DNA of 64,000 bases. Source: Paenibacillus sp. UNC451MF (lineage in GTDB: Bacteria; Bacillota; Bacilli; Paenibacillales; NBRC-103111). The DNA lies in assembly GCF_000686845.1 (NCBI RefSeq), contig NZ_KK366024.1:27261-91260 (forward strand), in the 5' to 3' direction. The notes beneath the pieces are model-generated. The model was given only the letters and a program-made list of their open reading frames with translations. It was not told where the DNA came from and made no database searches. Of the stretch, positions 9,016 through 16,157 are shown one piece after another (positions within the stretch are counted from its first letter, which is position 1; every line of letters begins with the position of its first letter). Made by a program: the position numbers and the translations under genes.

Positions 9016-9837
9016 CTATCTGTAAGATTTTCTAAATTCAAGCGGCGTCATGCCCTCATGCTGCTTGAATACGGAGCAAAAATAGCTTGCTGCCTGGAAG
9101 CCAACTCTCACACCGATTTCGGCTACGGGAAGATCGTCCTGCTCCAGCAGCAATTCTTTAGCTTTTTGAAGACGTAAACGAATTAAATATACAACAGGGC
9201 TCATTTGTAATGATTGCTTGAACAAGCGACATAAATATTGGGGAGATACATGAATGATAGAAGCCAAATGGTCAAGAGAGATGTCATCAGATAAATTGTT
9301 TTCGATATGAGACAGAACGGGTTGGAGCCGATTATAAGTAGTACTGTTCAAGCGAGACTGTTCCTGATTTACACTGCGGCACATTTCGATTAAAAAGCTA
9401 TACAGTTTCCCGGAAGAAATGAGACCGCTTTCAGGATGGTTTGATAAAGCAGAGACATAGATTTCGTTAATAAACCGATCTAGCAATTGCACATTGAGCT
9501 CTTCGAACACTTGAGAATGCCTGAATTCCATATACTGGAGAAAGCTATCGACCGCATGCCCTGAGAAGGCTACCCAATGTGTCTCCCATGGTTCCTCCAA
9601 AGCGAAATACGCGTAGGAGCTTTGAGGATACAGTAACAAACCAGACTGTTCCGTTAAGATATGCTCAACTCCATCCAAAATAAGTTTACCTGTTCCCCTG
9701 ATGGTGTGAAGCCACACATAATGAGGATAACCTCTGAGACGTCTAACCGGATTTTGACTTTCCATACCACCAACAGAATAAACGTAAAAAGGGAGCTGAG
9801 CTTCGGAGGTAAGAATAGGGAGCACGTATTTTTTCAT
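9016..9837 (-). CDS. AraC-family transcriptional regulator
   Basis: 273 residues with ribosome site GGAGG on the complement before ATG. The N-terminal cupin-like sensing half (about 1-140) includes the HTIRGTGKLILDG segment, which usually binds a sugar. The C-terminal DNA-binding half (about 175-273) has two helix-turn-helix units; the second carries VAEIGVRVGFQAASYFCSVFK and ends GMTPLEFRKSYR. It reads away from a decayed region that starts with a fragment resembling a fucosidase-type glycosidase, so its original target operon may be gone. Confidence 0.9.
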   Translation of the reverse strand: MKKYVLPILTSEAQLPFYVYSVGGMESQNPVRRLRGYPHYVWLHTIRGTGKLILDGVEHILTEQSGLLLYPQSSYAYFALEEPWETHWVAFSGHAVDSFLQYMEFRHSQVFEELNVQLLDRFINEIYVSALSNHPESGLISSGKLYSFLIEMCRSVNQEQSRLNSTTYNRLQPVLSHIENNLSDDISLDHLASIIHVSPQYLCRLFKQSLQMSPVVYLIRLRLQKAKELLLEQDDLPVAEIGVRVGFQAASYFCSVFKQHEGMTPLEFRKSYR

Positions 9838-9979
9838 GCTTGTCCTCCATTAGTTTCAAATGTTTATATAAGTTCAAAAAATTAAGATTGTTATGTTCAT
9901 TATAAAACCTTAATCTATAAAAGAAAAGTGAGAATACACCCCTGTATACTGTGAACCGTGAGGGAGGATGTAACCGATT

Positions 9980-10045
9980 ATGAATACTAAACCATCACAC
10001 GTTTTAGAGTATAACAAACCGGCATCTTCTACCAGACATTGTTAA
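9980..10045 (+). pseudogene. 5' remnant of a GH95-like glycosidase gene (tentative)
   Basis: A strong ribosome site (GGGAGGATG) precedes an ATG that opens only 21 codons. The peptide HVLEYNKPAS resembles the start of GH95 alpha-L-fucosidase-type enzymes, which typically read WYxKPAxxWxEALPxGNG, and the reading then breaks off at a stop. The context fits: it is divergent from an AraC-type sugar regulator. The assignment rests on about ten residues, so it is weak. It could instead be a short leader peptide. Confidence 0.35.
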
Positions 10046-10051
10046 ACAAAT

Positions 10052-10129
10052 AAAAAGGTCCTGATTTTACACTTTCGCTCTTCTTTCGAAAATTCGATTA
10101 AGAAAAAAGTGTCATACAGGGCCTTTTTT
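10052..10129. terminator. long imperfect terminator hairpin
   Basis: AAAAAGGTCCTG (10052-10063) pairs with CAGGGCCTTTTT (from 10117). An inner ACACTTT/AAAGTGT stem extends it, and the right side is T-rich. Confidence 0.6.
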
Positions 10130-10140
10130 ATGTATCTAAA

Positions 10141-10323
10141 ATGATTTGTTGGCAGAGTGCGGCTAATGTAAAGAACCCTCGAATGATATGGGTGAATGCG
10201 GAGGTCTTGAATACAATACTAGTTCTGCAACCATCCGGAATAAGCAGGCAAACATCCACCACGGTCTTGGCTGCAGCCATAGCTAGGCTTAAACAAGGTA
10301 CATTTTTAGGACCTTTTGAATAA
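10141..10323 (+). CDS. short hypothetical ORF, possibly a remnant
   Basis: A 60-codon frame ending IARLKQGTFLGPFE. The first ATG has no ribosome site; GTG or TTG starts after GGAGG-like bases around 10190-10206 are possible, which would shorten it to roughly 40 residues. The second half looks protein-like (a helical STTVLAAAIARL stretch, then GTFLGPFE), whereas the first part does not. It may be a real small gene with a later start, or the end of a decayed one. No family is assigned. Confidence 0.3.
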   Translation: MICWQSAANVKNPRMIWVNAEVLNTILVLQPSGISRQTSTTVLAAAIARLKQGTFLGPFE

Positions 10324-10388
10324 ATTGATGTAGGCTTTAGACTAGTAAACCAGCAAGCATCGAATCAACAACGAAAGGACGAGGAAGG

Positions 10389-11261
10389 ATGAGAAAGAAG
10401 AATAGGATTTATAAACATAAACCAACAACAAAATATATAAAGCATTTTATTGGGGAACCGGACGTTCAGTTAAGTGCGACGAAAATAGAAGAAGAGCCTT
10501 CAACGCTTACGGTAGAGGAACTGGACATTCAGCAAAGTGCGACGATAAAAGAAGAAGAGCCTTTAACACTCACGGTAGAGGAACCAGACATTCAGCAAAG
10601 TGCGACGATAAAAGAAGAAGAGCCTTCAACACTCACGAAAGAGGAACCAGACGTTCAGCTAAGTGCGACGAAAAAAGAAGAAGAGCCTTCAACGCTTACG
10701 AAAGAGGAACCAGACGTTCAGCTAAGTGCGACGAAAAAAGAAGAAGAGCCTTCAACGCTTACGAAAGAGGAACCAGACGTTCAGCTAAGTGCGGCGATAA
10801 AAGAAGAAGAGCCTTCAATGCTTACAATAGAGGAACCGGACGTTCAGCAAAGTGTGGCGATAAAAGAAGAAGAGCCTTCAACGCTTACGATAAAGGAACC
10901 AGACGTTCAGCTAAGTGCGACGATAAAAGAAGAAGAGCCTTCAACGCTTACGAAAGAGGAACCAGACATTCAGCTAGACGCTGATGATATAGATGAAACG
11001 CCTCCTTTATTCCTTTACATTTATAAAACAAACGCTCAGTTATTTAAAGAAGTGGCAGAACTGCGCAAAGATGTCCAGATTCTTACGCAATTAATTAATC
11101 AGGTCTTGCGGCAAGATGTCAGAGCGGAAATCAATCCCTCACTAGAACTATTGAAAAGGCGATATGACGATACATCAGAACAAATGATAGTACAACAACA
11201 AAAGATTGACGAAATGATGAAATTATTATACTGGAAGCCTAATAAGCATCCTGGTTTTTAA
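10389..11261 (+). CDS. acidic tandem-repeat protein with C-terminal coiled coil
   Basis: 290 residues; ribosome site GAGGAAGG before ATG. There is a short basic head (MRKKNRIYKHKP), then eight complete 21-residue repeats plus part of a ninth (residues 22-196). The repeat pattern is EEPD(V/I)Q(L/Q)SAT then (I/K)KEEEPSTLT(K/V/I). The tail (about 215-285) is a heptad-like helix suitable for coiled-coil assembly (LFKEVAELRKDVQILTQLI). There is no signal peptide or membrane segment. The high Glu/Pro/Thr content suggests an extended, highly charged structure such as a spore-coat or scaffold component, but this is a guess from composition. It is followed 39 bp later by a small gene. Confidence 0.8.
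   Translation: MRKKNRIYKHKPTTKYIKHFIGEPDVQLSATKIEEEPSTLTVEELDIQQSATIKEEEPLTLTVEEPDIQQSATIKEEEPSTLTKEEPDVQLSATKKEEEPSTLTKEEPDVQLSATKKEEEPSTLTKEEPDVQLSAAIKEEEPSMLTIEEPDVQQSVAIKEEEPSTLTIKEPDVQLSATIKEEEPSTLTKEEPDIQLDADDIDETPPLFLYIYKTNAQLFKEVAELRKDVQILTQLINQVLRQDVRAEINPSLELLKRRYDDTSEQMIVQQQKIDEMMKLLYWKPNKHPGF
10452..10976 (+). repeat. 63-bp tandem repeats inside a coding region
   Basis: Eight head-to-tail units of exactly 63 bp plus 21 bp of a ninth keep the reading frame. Units four and five encode identical 21-residue blocks, while outer units differ by a few substitutions. This is the pattern expected from recent expansion by slippage or unequal recombination in the middle of the array. Confidence 0.95.
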
Positions 11262-11300
11262 AGGGGCTCAACATATTATTTAACAAAGGATGTGTTTACG

Positions 11301-11534
11301 TTGCGAATCAAGTTCCGAACCGAGCTTGAAGTAAATCTGAAGGCTATATTAGAGGATTGCCTTATAATGGTTCCAGAAGATGAACTTCTTTCCGATATCA
11401 ATAGCATAGTTATATTGTGGTCCGAACAAAGATTACATGAAGACAGAGGACCTATCCCAATTAGTACAAAGGACATAAGAGAGTATTTAATCGAGAACGG
11501 GCTGATAATTGAGTTTACGAATGACAATGATTAA
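11301..11534 (+). CDS. small hypothetical protein
   Basis: About 77 residues. I choose the TTG at 11301, ten bases after AAAGGA; a GTG at 11292 almost touches that site and would be too close. The protein begins LRIKFRTELEVNLK, has a hydrophobic stretch (SIVILWSEQRL) and ends in an acidic tail. No signal peptide or known domain is seen. It follows the tandem-repeat gene closely, so the two are probably cotranscribed. Function unknown. Confidence 0.55.
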   Translation: MRIKFRTELEVNLKAILEDCLIMVPEDELLSDINSIVILWSEQRLHEDRGPIPISTKDIREYLIENGLIIEFTNDND

Positions 11535-11740
11535 ATAATTTAATACCTACCAGCAAAATCGGATTGTGCCAAGCTTTAGGCCCTATACTCTAATATTTAC
11601 ACCCCAATTAGTTCAACAACCTCGAGAAAGCACATATGTTTTCGTTTCCAATATGTATGCTTAATGTCAATATATAAATTGACATTAAGCATACATATAA
11701 TGATAATAAAAGCAAAAATCAAGTTCGTTCAATTGAATGA
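11535..11740. other. non-coding stretch with a large palindrome
   Basis: There is no gene in these 206 bases. The notable element is the perfect inverted repeat at 11651-11698, described separately. The sequence is AT-rich and has no recognisable promoter in good register. Confidence 0.5.
11651..11698. repeat. perfect 21-bp inverted repeat
   Basis: Arm 11651-11671 is the exact reverse complement of 11678-11698, with a 6-base AT loop. No T run follows, so it is not an ordinary terminator. It lies at the edge of a decayed region and could be an operator, a cruciform or a scar of a mobile element; none can be chosen from sequence alone. Confidence 0.85.
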
Positions 11741-11869
11741 AATGAAGTGCTTATCAGTTACAAAAAGAGGGATGAGAATCGGTTTTACTTTGATCTAGAG
11801 GCAGGTCGAGTCTACTGCTTATCTTTTAGATCATGCGAGAGTTTTAGAAGAAAGGTTGAGGCCCTTTGA
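11741..11869 (+). pseudogene. 3' tail of a decayed gene (tentative)
   Basis: A 42-codon frame without its own start signal reads like protein (KKRDENRFYFDLEAGRVY) and stops with TGA at 11867-11869, overlapping the TTG start of the broken SGNH gene. Such stop/start overlap is typical of genes within one operon. The FDLEAGRVYCLSF wording fits the C-terminal beta-domain of a glycoside hydrolase. I read it as the surviving end of a gene whose start may be the fragment at 9980. Confidence 0.35.
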
Positions 11870-12823
11870 CTAGCAGCGATTGGTTTCAAGAAGGAGACCG
11901 GATATGCTTTTTGGGAGACAGCATTACCCAATCTGGTCTCTATAGCAGGTGGATAATGGAGCATTTTGCACTTCGGCATCCTTACAAACCATTATCCTTC
12001 ATAAACTGCGGAGCAATACGGATGTAAACGGATTGACATTTTTCACCCTATGGACGAGCTGAATAAAGCGTTTCAGCTCGTGGAGCCTGAGGGTACGCTG
12101 ATTGGTCCGGATCGTGTCCATCCGGGAGATCTCGGTTGCCAATGGATAGCACATTCAGTGATCAAGCAGATCAGTTCGCCAACGTCTACAGCCTTGGTTA
12201 TAGACGTCCACGGAGACCATGAAACCCGAATGATGGGAAGCACAGCTGAATCGATTCAGTACTCTGATAACGCTGAGCTGACGTTTCTTTACTGTCCAGC
12301 TGCATTACCGGCTTGGATCAACCTTTTCCATGAGCAGAATAGCATTCATGAACCAACTCATCATGATGACATGATTCATATTCTAGGTCTTCCTGAAGGG
12401 CTTTACGAGCTTGTTGTGGACGGATGTCCAGTATCGACTCACTCCTCTAAGCAACTAAAGCGAGGCATCCAGCTTGGTATGATTAGCGGAAGCCCCTTGC
12501 AAGTTCAAGCAAAACGAGTTGTTGAGTTGACAGAGGAGTTTTTCCGACTGGAAGCACTAATTCGTGCCATACGATATACGGAGAAGCACTTTGCAAGAGC
12601 ACGGGTTGATTATACGGATAACCGACAGGCGAATCGGTTCGTGAGAGAGCTGCTGACCAATACGGAAATATCCGCATGGCACCGAGAGCAGTATGAAACC
12701 TATTTATTCTGTAAGCCAATGGAACAGGAGCTTTTGCGCTTGATTCATCTAAAAACGCAAGTTATGTACCAAAACAATAAACCGGCTTCAATCTCAGTAA
12801 CCATCAGACCTTTAAGTGCATAG
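11866..12823 (+). pseudogene. SGNH/GDSL hydrolase, internally deleted and frameshifted
   Basis: From TTG 11866 the frame carries the block I signature (FLGDSITQSGLY, catalytic Ser) and runs to FINCGA, then hits TAA at 12025. The rest continues in a different frame from about 12029 (IDIFHPMDELNKAF) to the stop at 12823 and holds block V (DRVHPGDLG, catalytic Asp/His). The middle third, with blocks II-III and the usual GxND motif, is missing, about 100 residues by family comparison. So there is a deletion plus a frame change, and the enzyme cannot be made. The open frame from 12050 alone encodes only the C-terminal part. Relatives are extracellular or cytoplasmic esterases acting on plant polysaccharides. 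Confidence 0.8.
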
Positions 12824-12863
12824 GGTCAGTGAAGCCTGAACAAACATTAGGAGGAACAATGAA

Positions 12864-13535
12864 ATGACATCAGAAAGCCAGAAGAACCCTATTACAATCT
12901 ATCTAGCGGGGGATTCTACCGTTCAGACTTATAATGAGAGTGCGGCTCCGCAAGCTGGTTGGGGGCAATATATAGGTGATTTTTTTAACGATGAAGTCCA
13001 GTTCATCAATAAAGCGATAGGCGGCAGAAGCTCCAAGTCGTTCGTGGTGGAAGGCCGTTTATCTGTGATTTTAGAGGCGATACAACCCAATGATTATTTA
13101 TTGATCCAAATGGGGCATAACGACTCTACAGTCAGCAAGCCTGAGCGGTATACCGAGCCATTCACTGAATACAAGCATTATTTAAAAATGTACATAGATG
13201 GAGCGAGAGAGCGCAGCGCCATTCCAGTTTTGATCACTCCAGTAGGGCGATTACATTATGAGAAAGGCGAATTCTTGAATGATTTTCAGGATTATTGCAC
13301 TGCGATGAAACTGGTGGCGGAGGAGGAGCATGTTCGCCTGTTGGATTTAATGAGTATGAGTCTGGAATACTTCACCAAAATCGGTTATGACAGTGCCAGG
13401 GAACTGTTCATGATATCTCATAACGGCACAGATTGTACTCATTTTAACGATAAAGGAGCACGAGCTATTGCCAGGCTGGTGGCTGTCGGCATGAAAGAAT
13501 TGAATATGGAATTTTCTGATTTTGTAGAGGTCTAG
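12864..13535 (+). CDS. SGNH hydrolase, rhamnogalacturonan acetylesterase-like
   Basis: 223 residues with ribosome site AGGAGG before ATG. All SGNH blocks are intact: YLAGDSTVQTY (Ser near 16), GGRSSKSF (Gly), MGHND (Asn) and DCTHFNDKGA (Asp/His). The GDSTVQ and GWGQ wording is typical of rhamnogalacturonan acetylesterases (CE12-like), which remove acetyl groups from pectin. No signal peptide is present, so it should act on imported oligosaccharides in the cytoplasm. It lies 40 bp after the broken SGNH gene and is probably the last intact member of an eroded pectin-related operon. Confidence 0.85.
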   Translation: MTSESQKNPITIYLAGDSTVQTYNESAAPQAGWGQYIGDFFNDEVQFINKAIGGRSSKSFVVEGRLSVILEAIQPNDYLLIQMGHNDSTVSKPERYTEPFTEYKHYLKMYIDGARERSAIPVLITPVGRLHYEKGEFLNDFQDYCTAMKLVAEEEHVRLLDLMSMSLEYFTKIGYDSARELFMISHNGTDCTHFNDKGARAIARLVAVGMKELNMEFSDFVEV

Positions 13536-13612
13536 CCGTACGATCGTTCTCCGCACCCAAAATTTTTGGTACAATAAGAAACAAATAACGAAGGCACGAG
13601 GAGAACGACAGC

Positions 13613-14245
13613 GTGAAGCAGAATGTGGAGATATTCGATATTTTTGATGGGGACATGAATAGAATAGGGACCGCTACACGGCGAGAGGTTCATCAGCAAG
13701 GATTATGGCATCAAACGTTTCAATGCTGGATATTGTCCAAGCAAGATGAGGAATGGTATTTGTTATTTCAAATGAGGCATTCGGACAAGGATACGTTCCC
13801 GAGTCTCTTGGATATCTCATGTGCCGGGCATTTGCTAGCAGGAGAGACGGTAGAGGACGGTTTAAGGGAGTTAGCGGAGGAGCTTGGAGTGAATGCGGCT
13901 TTCGAGGAGCTGCACTCATGCGGAGTGTATCGTGAGGAACAATTTCTTGATGGTGGGAAGATCGACCGTGAATTTTGTCACGTATTCGTGCTCAGAGCCG
14001 ATAGGCCGTTACACACTTACCAGCTTCAAGAGGACGAGGTTACAGGCTTATACCGTATTGCTCTGGAAGATGTAAGACGACTGACAGCAGGAGATATGGA
14101 TTCATTGGTTACCGCTCAAGGAGTCGAGCCTGATATGAACGGTGTGCTGTTGCCGGTGGATAGAAGGTTTGCAGCACGTGATTTCGTCCCTCATTCGAAA
14201 GCGTATTTTAGATTGGTTTTGGATACTATCGGAAACCTACAATAA
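13613..14245 (+). CDS. Nudix hydrolase, isopentenyl-diphosphate-isomerase-like
   Basis: 210 residues from GTG 13613 after CGAGGAGA. The N-terminal VEIFDIFDGDMNRIGTATR and HQTFQCWIL segments place it in the IPP-isomerase-like branch of Nudix proteins (YfcD type). The Nudix box reads GHLLAGE...RELAEELGV, but there are only six residues between the first Glu and the RE pair instead of the usual seven. That may alter metal binding or simply be a tolerated deletion. True isopentenyl-diphosphate isomerase activity is not implied; most of this branch hydrolyse nucleotide derivatives. It is a single gene with its own terminator. Confidence 0.85.
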   Translation: MKQNVEIFDIFDGDMNRIGTATRREVHQQGLWHQTFQCWILSKQDEEWYLLFQMRHSDKDTFPSLLDISCAGHLLAGETVEDGLRELAEELGVNAAFEELHSCGVYREEQFLDGGKIDREFCHVFVLRADRPLHTYQLQEDEVTGLYRIALEDVRRLTAGDMDSLVTAQGVEPDMNGVLLPVDRRFAARDFVPHSKAYFRLVLDTIGNLQ

Positions 14246-14252
14246 AGACAGC

Positions 14253-14309
14253 AAAAAAGCTTTGAACTGGACAAGGAGATGCTCCTTAAGCCTGTTCAAA
14301 GCTTTTCTT
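14253..14309. terminator. terminator, Nudix gene / YpbS-like gene
   Basis: AAAAGCTTTGAAC (14255-14267) pairs perfectly with 14294-14306, with an inner AAGGAG/CTCCTT stem and a T-rich right flank, between convergent genes. Confidence 0.8.
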
Positions 14310-14331
14310 GTGTTAGATAGGTGGCTGGAAT

Positions 14332-14592
14332 TTAGCAAGCCGAACGTTTGACAAAGTCTCTTACCATATCTTCGGTAACATAAGGTCGTGTAGGAGAAAT
14401 CCCGTGCTTGGCATGTTCGTTAATTCGTGCGGTGCATGCGTTGATCTCATCGATAGAAAACGGCTGTTCTGCAGCACATAGAGTCAATGCCCGTTCAATT
14501 GCGGCTTCACGCTGTTCGTCCAAAATTTGAAATTGTTCCAAATGGGAATGCATTTTGCGAGTATGTGTACTAATCGCTTCATGAACGCTCAT
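14332..14592 (-). CDS. YpbS-like (DUF2533) small protein
   Basis: 86 residues with ribosome site AAAGGAG on the complement. It begins MSVHEAISTHTRKMHSHLEQF and has the helical EQREAAIERAL, FSIDEINACTARINEHAKHG and YVTEDMVRDF segments that I recall from Bacillus YpbS (DUF2533). It is soluble and all-helical by appearance, function unknown. It is transcribed alone, convergent with the Nudix gene. Confidence 0.7.
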   Translation of the reverse strand: MSVHEAISTHTRKMHSHLEQFQILDEQREAAIERALTLCAAEQPFSIDEINACTARINEHAKHGISPTRPYVTEDMVRDFVKRSAC

Positions 14593-14940
14593 GGTTTAAA
14601 GGCTCCTTTATAACAAGGTTAGAAATTCATAGTGATCTGATGCTAGTTATGATACTACGTTATGATGCTATCAAGCAAGTCAAGACTGTAGATTAGGTGA
14701 CGGACCTGATTGATCAGAGTATGCAGCGTTGGGGCATTCGATTTATACAAAACTGGGCATGTGCCCAACCCAACTGCATAGGCTAAACATAAGATAGGTA
14801 TATGAATGTTGTCTACCTATTATTTTCTGAAAATTCAAAATTTTAAATGCAGATCTCTGTGCAAGCGAAGCTGGAATTACGGATTGCTGGCAGGCTGAAA
14901 CGAACAAGAGAATCCGGGGAATGAGGTGGGAACTTGTCCA
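14593..14940. other. intergenic region upstream of the arginine/proline operon
   Basis: About 350 bases without a credible gene. It must hold the promoters of the leftward YpbS-like gene and the rightward rocD operon. A 12-bp perfect palindrome (GGGCATGTGCCC, 14755-14766) may be a regulator site. I looked for a sigma-54 type -24/-12 promoter, as found for roc genes in Bacillus subtilis, and did not see a good one. Confidence 0.4.
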
Positions 14941-16134
14941 ATGAGAAGAACTCAGGAAATGATAAGAAAAACGGAGAAATTCGGAGCTCATAATTATCAT
15001 CCTCTTCCAATTGTTATTGCTCATGCAGAAGGAGTTTGGGTTCGCGATGTGGCAGGCAAACGTTATATGGATATGCTTAGCGGCTACTCGGCTTTAAATC
15101 AAGGACACCGTCATCCAAGAATCATTCAATCGTTGAAGGACCAGGCTGATAAAGTGACGTTGACGTCGAGAGCTTTTCATAATGAGCGGATGGGAGATTT
15201 ATTGGAGCTACTGTCCAGTATTACCGGTAAAGAAGCATTCCTTCCGATGAATACGGGAGCCGAAGCTGTGGAAACAGCGATTAAGCTAGCACGAAGATGG
15301 GGCTACCGGTTTAAGCACATTGCTGAAAATGAAGCGGAGATTATTGTGTGCGACAATAATTTTCATGGCAGAACGGTAACAACAACCTCTTGCTCAAGTA
15401 CACCAGAATATCGTCATGAGTTCGGGCCTTATACACCTGGATTCAAAGTGATTCCATTCGACGATACCGATGCTTTAGAGCAAGCGATAAGCCCTAAGAC
15501 GGCAGCTTTCCTAGTGGAGCCAATTCAAGGGGAAGCGGGAATTCGTATTCCTCGTGAAGGGTATTTAAGAGAAGCGGCTGCCATTTGCAGCAAGCAGCGT
15601 GTTTTGCTAATGACCGATGAGATTCAATCGGGATTAGGACGTACAGGTCAATGGTTCGCAGCGGACTGGGAAGCTGTCGTTCCCGATGTATATATATTGG
15701 GTAAAGCCTTGGGAGGCGGAGTACTGCCTATATCGGGCATCGCAGCAAATCGGGAGCTTATGGACGTTTTTGATACTGGCTCGCATGGCTCAACTTTTGG
15801 TGGAAATCCGCTGGCGTGTGCTGTTGCGATCGCCTCGATTAAGGTCCTGCAGGAGGAAGATTTGATCGTTCGCTCTCGCGAGGTAGGTGAATATTTTCTA
15901 GAAAGGCTGCGCACGGAGATTCACTCTCCTATAGTAACCGATATTCGGGGGAAAGGGTTATTCATCGGTATTGAGCTGTCGGTTGCTGCGCGTCCTTATT
16001 GTGAACGACTAATGAACTTGGGGCTGCTGACCAAGGAAACGCATCATTTCACCCTACGTTTGGCACCTCCTTTAATAATTTCCAAAGAGCAGGTCGATTG
16101 GGCTGTTGATAAAGTAAGAGCTGTATTAATTTGA
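14941..16134 (+). CDS. rocD: ornithine--oxo-acid aminotransferase
   Basis: 397 residues from ATG 14941, placed 10 bases after GAGGTGGG. It transfers the delta-amino group of ornithine to 2-oxoglutarate, giving glutamate semialdehyde. The fold-type I aminotransferase features are present: the N-terminal [17 protein letters not shown] typical of [19 protein letters not shown] for phosphate binding, the [12 protein letters not shown] cofactor-Asp region, and the PLP-binding Lys in [11 protein letters not shown]. It is the first gene of a four-gene operon, 23 bp ahead of rocA, and would act on ornithine released by the arginase encoded at its end. Confidence 0.95.
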   Translation: MRRTQEMIRKTEKFGAHNYHPLPIVIAHAEGVWVRDVAGKRYMDMLSGYSALNQGHRHPRIIQSLKDQADKVTLTSRAFHNERMGDLLELLSSITGKEAFLPMNTGAEAVETAIKLARRWGYRFKHIAENEAEIIVCDNNFHGRTVTTTSCSSTPEYRHEFGPYTPGFKVIPFDDTDALEQAISPKTAAFLVEPIQGEAGIRIPREGYLREAAAICSKQRVLLMTDEIQSGLGRTGQWFAADWEAVVPDVYILGKALGGGVLPISGIAANRELMDVFDTGSHGSTFGGNPLACAVAIASIKVLQEEDLIVRSREVGEYFLERLRTEIHSPIVTDIRGKGLFIGIELSVAARPYCERLMNLGLLTKETHHFTLRLAPPLIISKEQVDWAVDKVRAVLI

Positions 16135-16157
16135 CCTAATAGGAAGGAGAGAACGTT

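Noticed and set aside
10452-10976. Regularly spaced repeats resembling a CRISPR array
   Set aside because: The units are contiguous 63-bp coding repeats in one reading frame with no unique spacers and no cas genes nearby.
9980-12823. Insertion sequence or transposon remnant as the cause of the decayed region
   Set aside because: No transposase fragment or terminal repeats with target duplication are visible; the only large inverted repeat is a single palindrome at 11651-11698.
14593-14940. Sigma-54 promoter for a RocR-type regulated operon
   Set aside because: No TGGCAC-N5-TTGC pattern with correct spacing was found in the upstream region.
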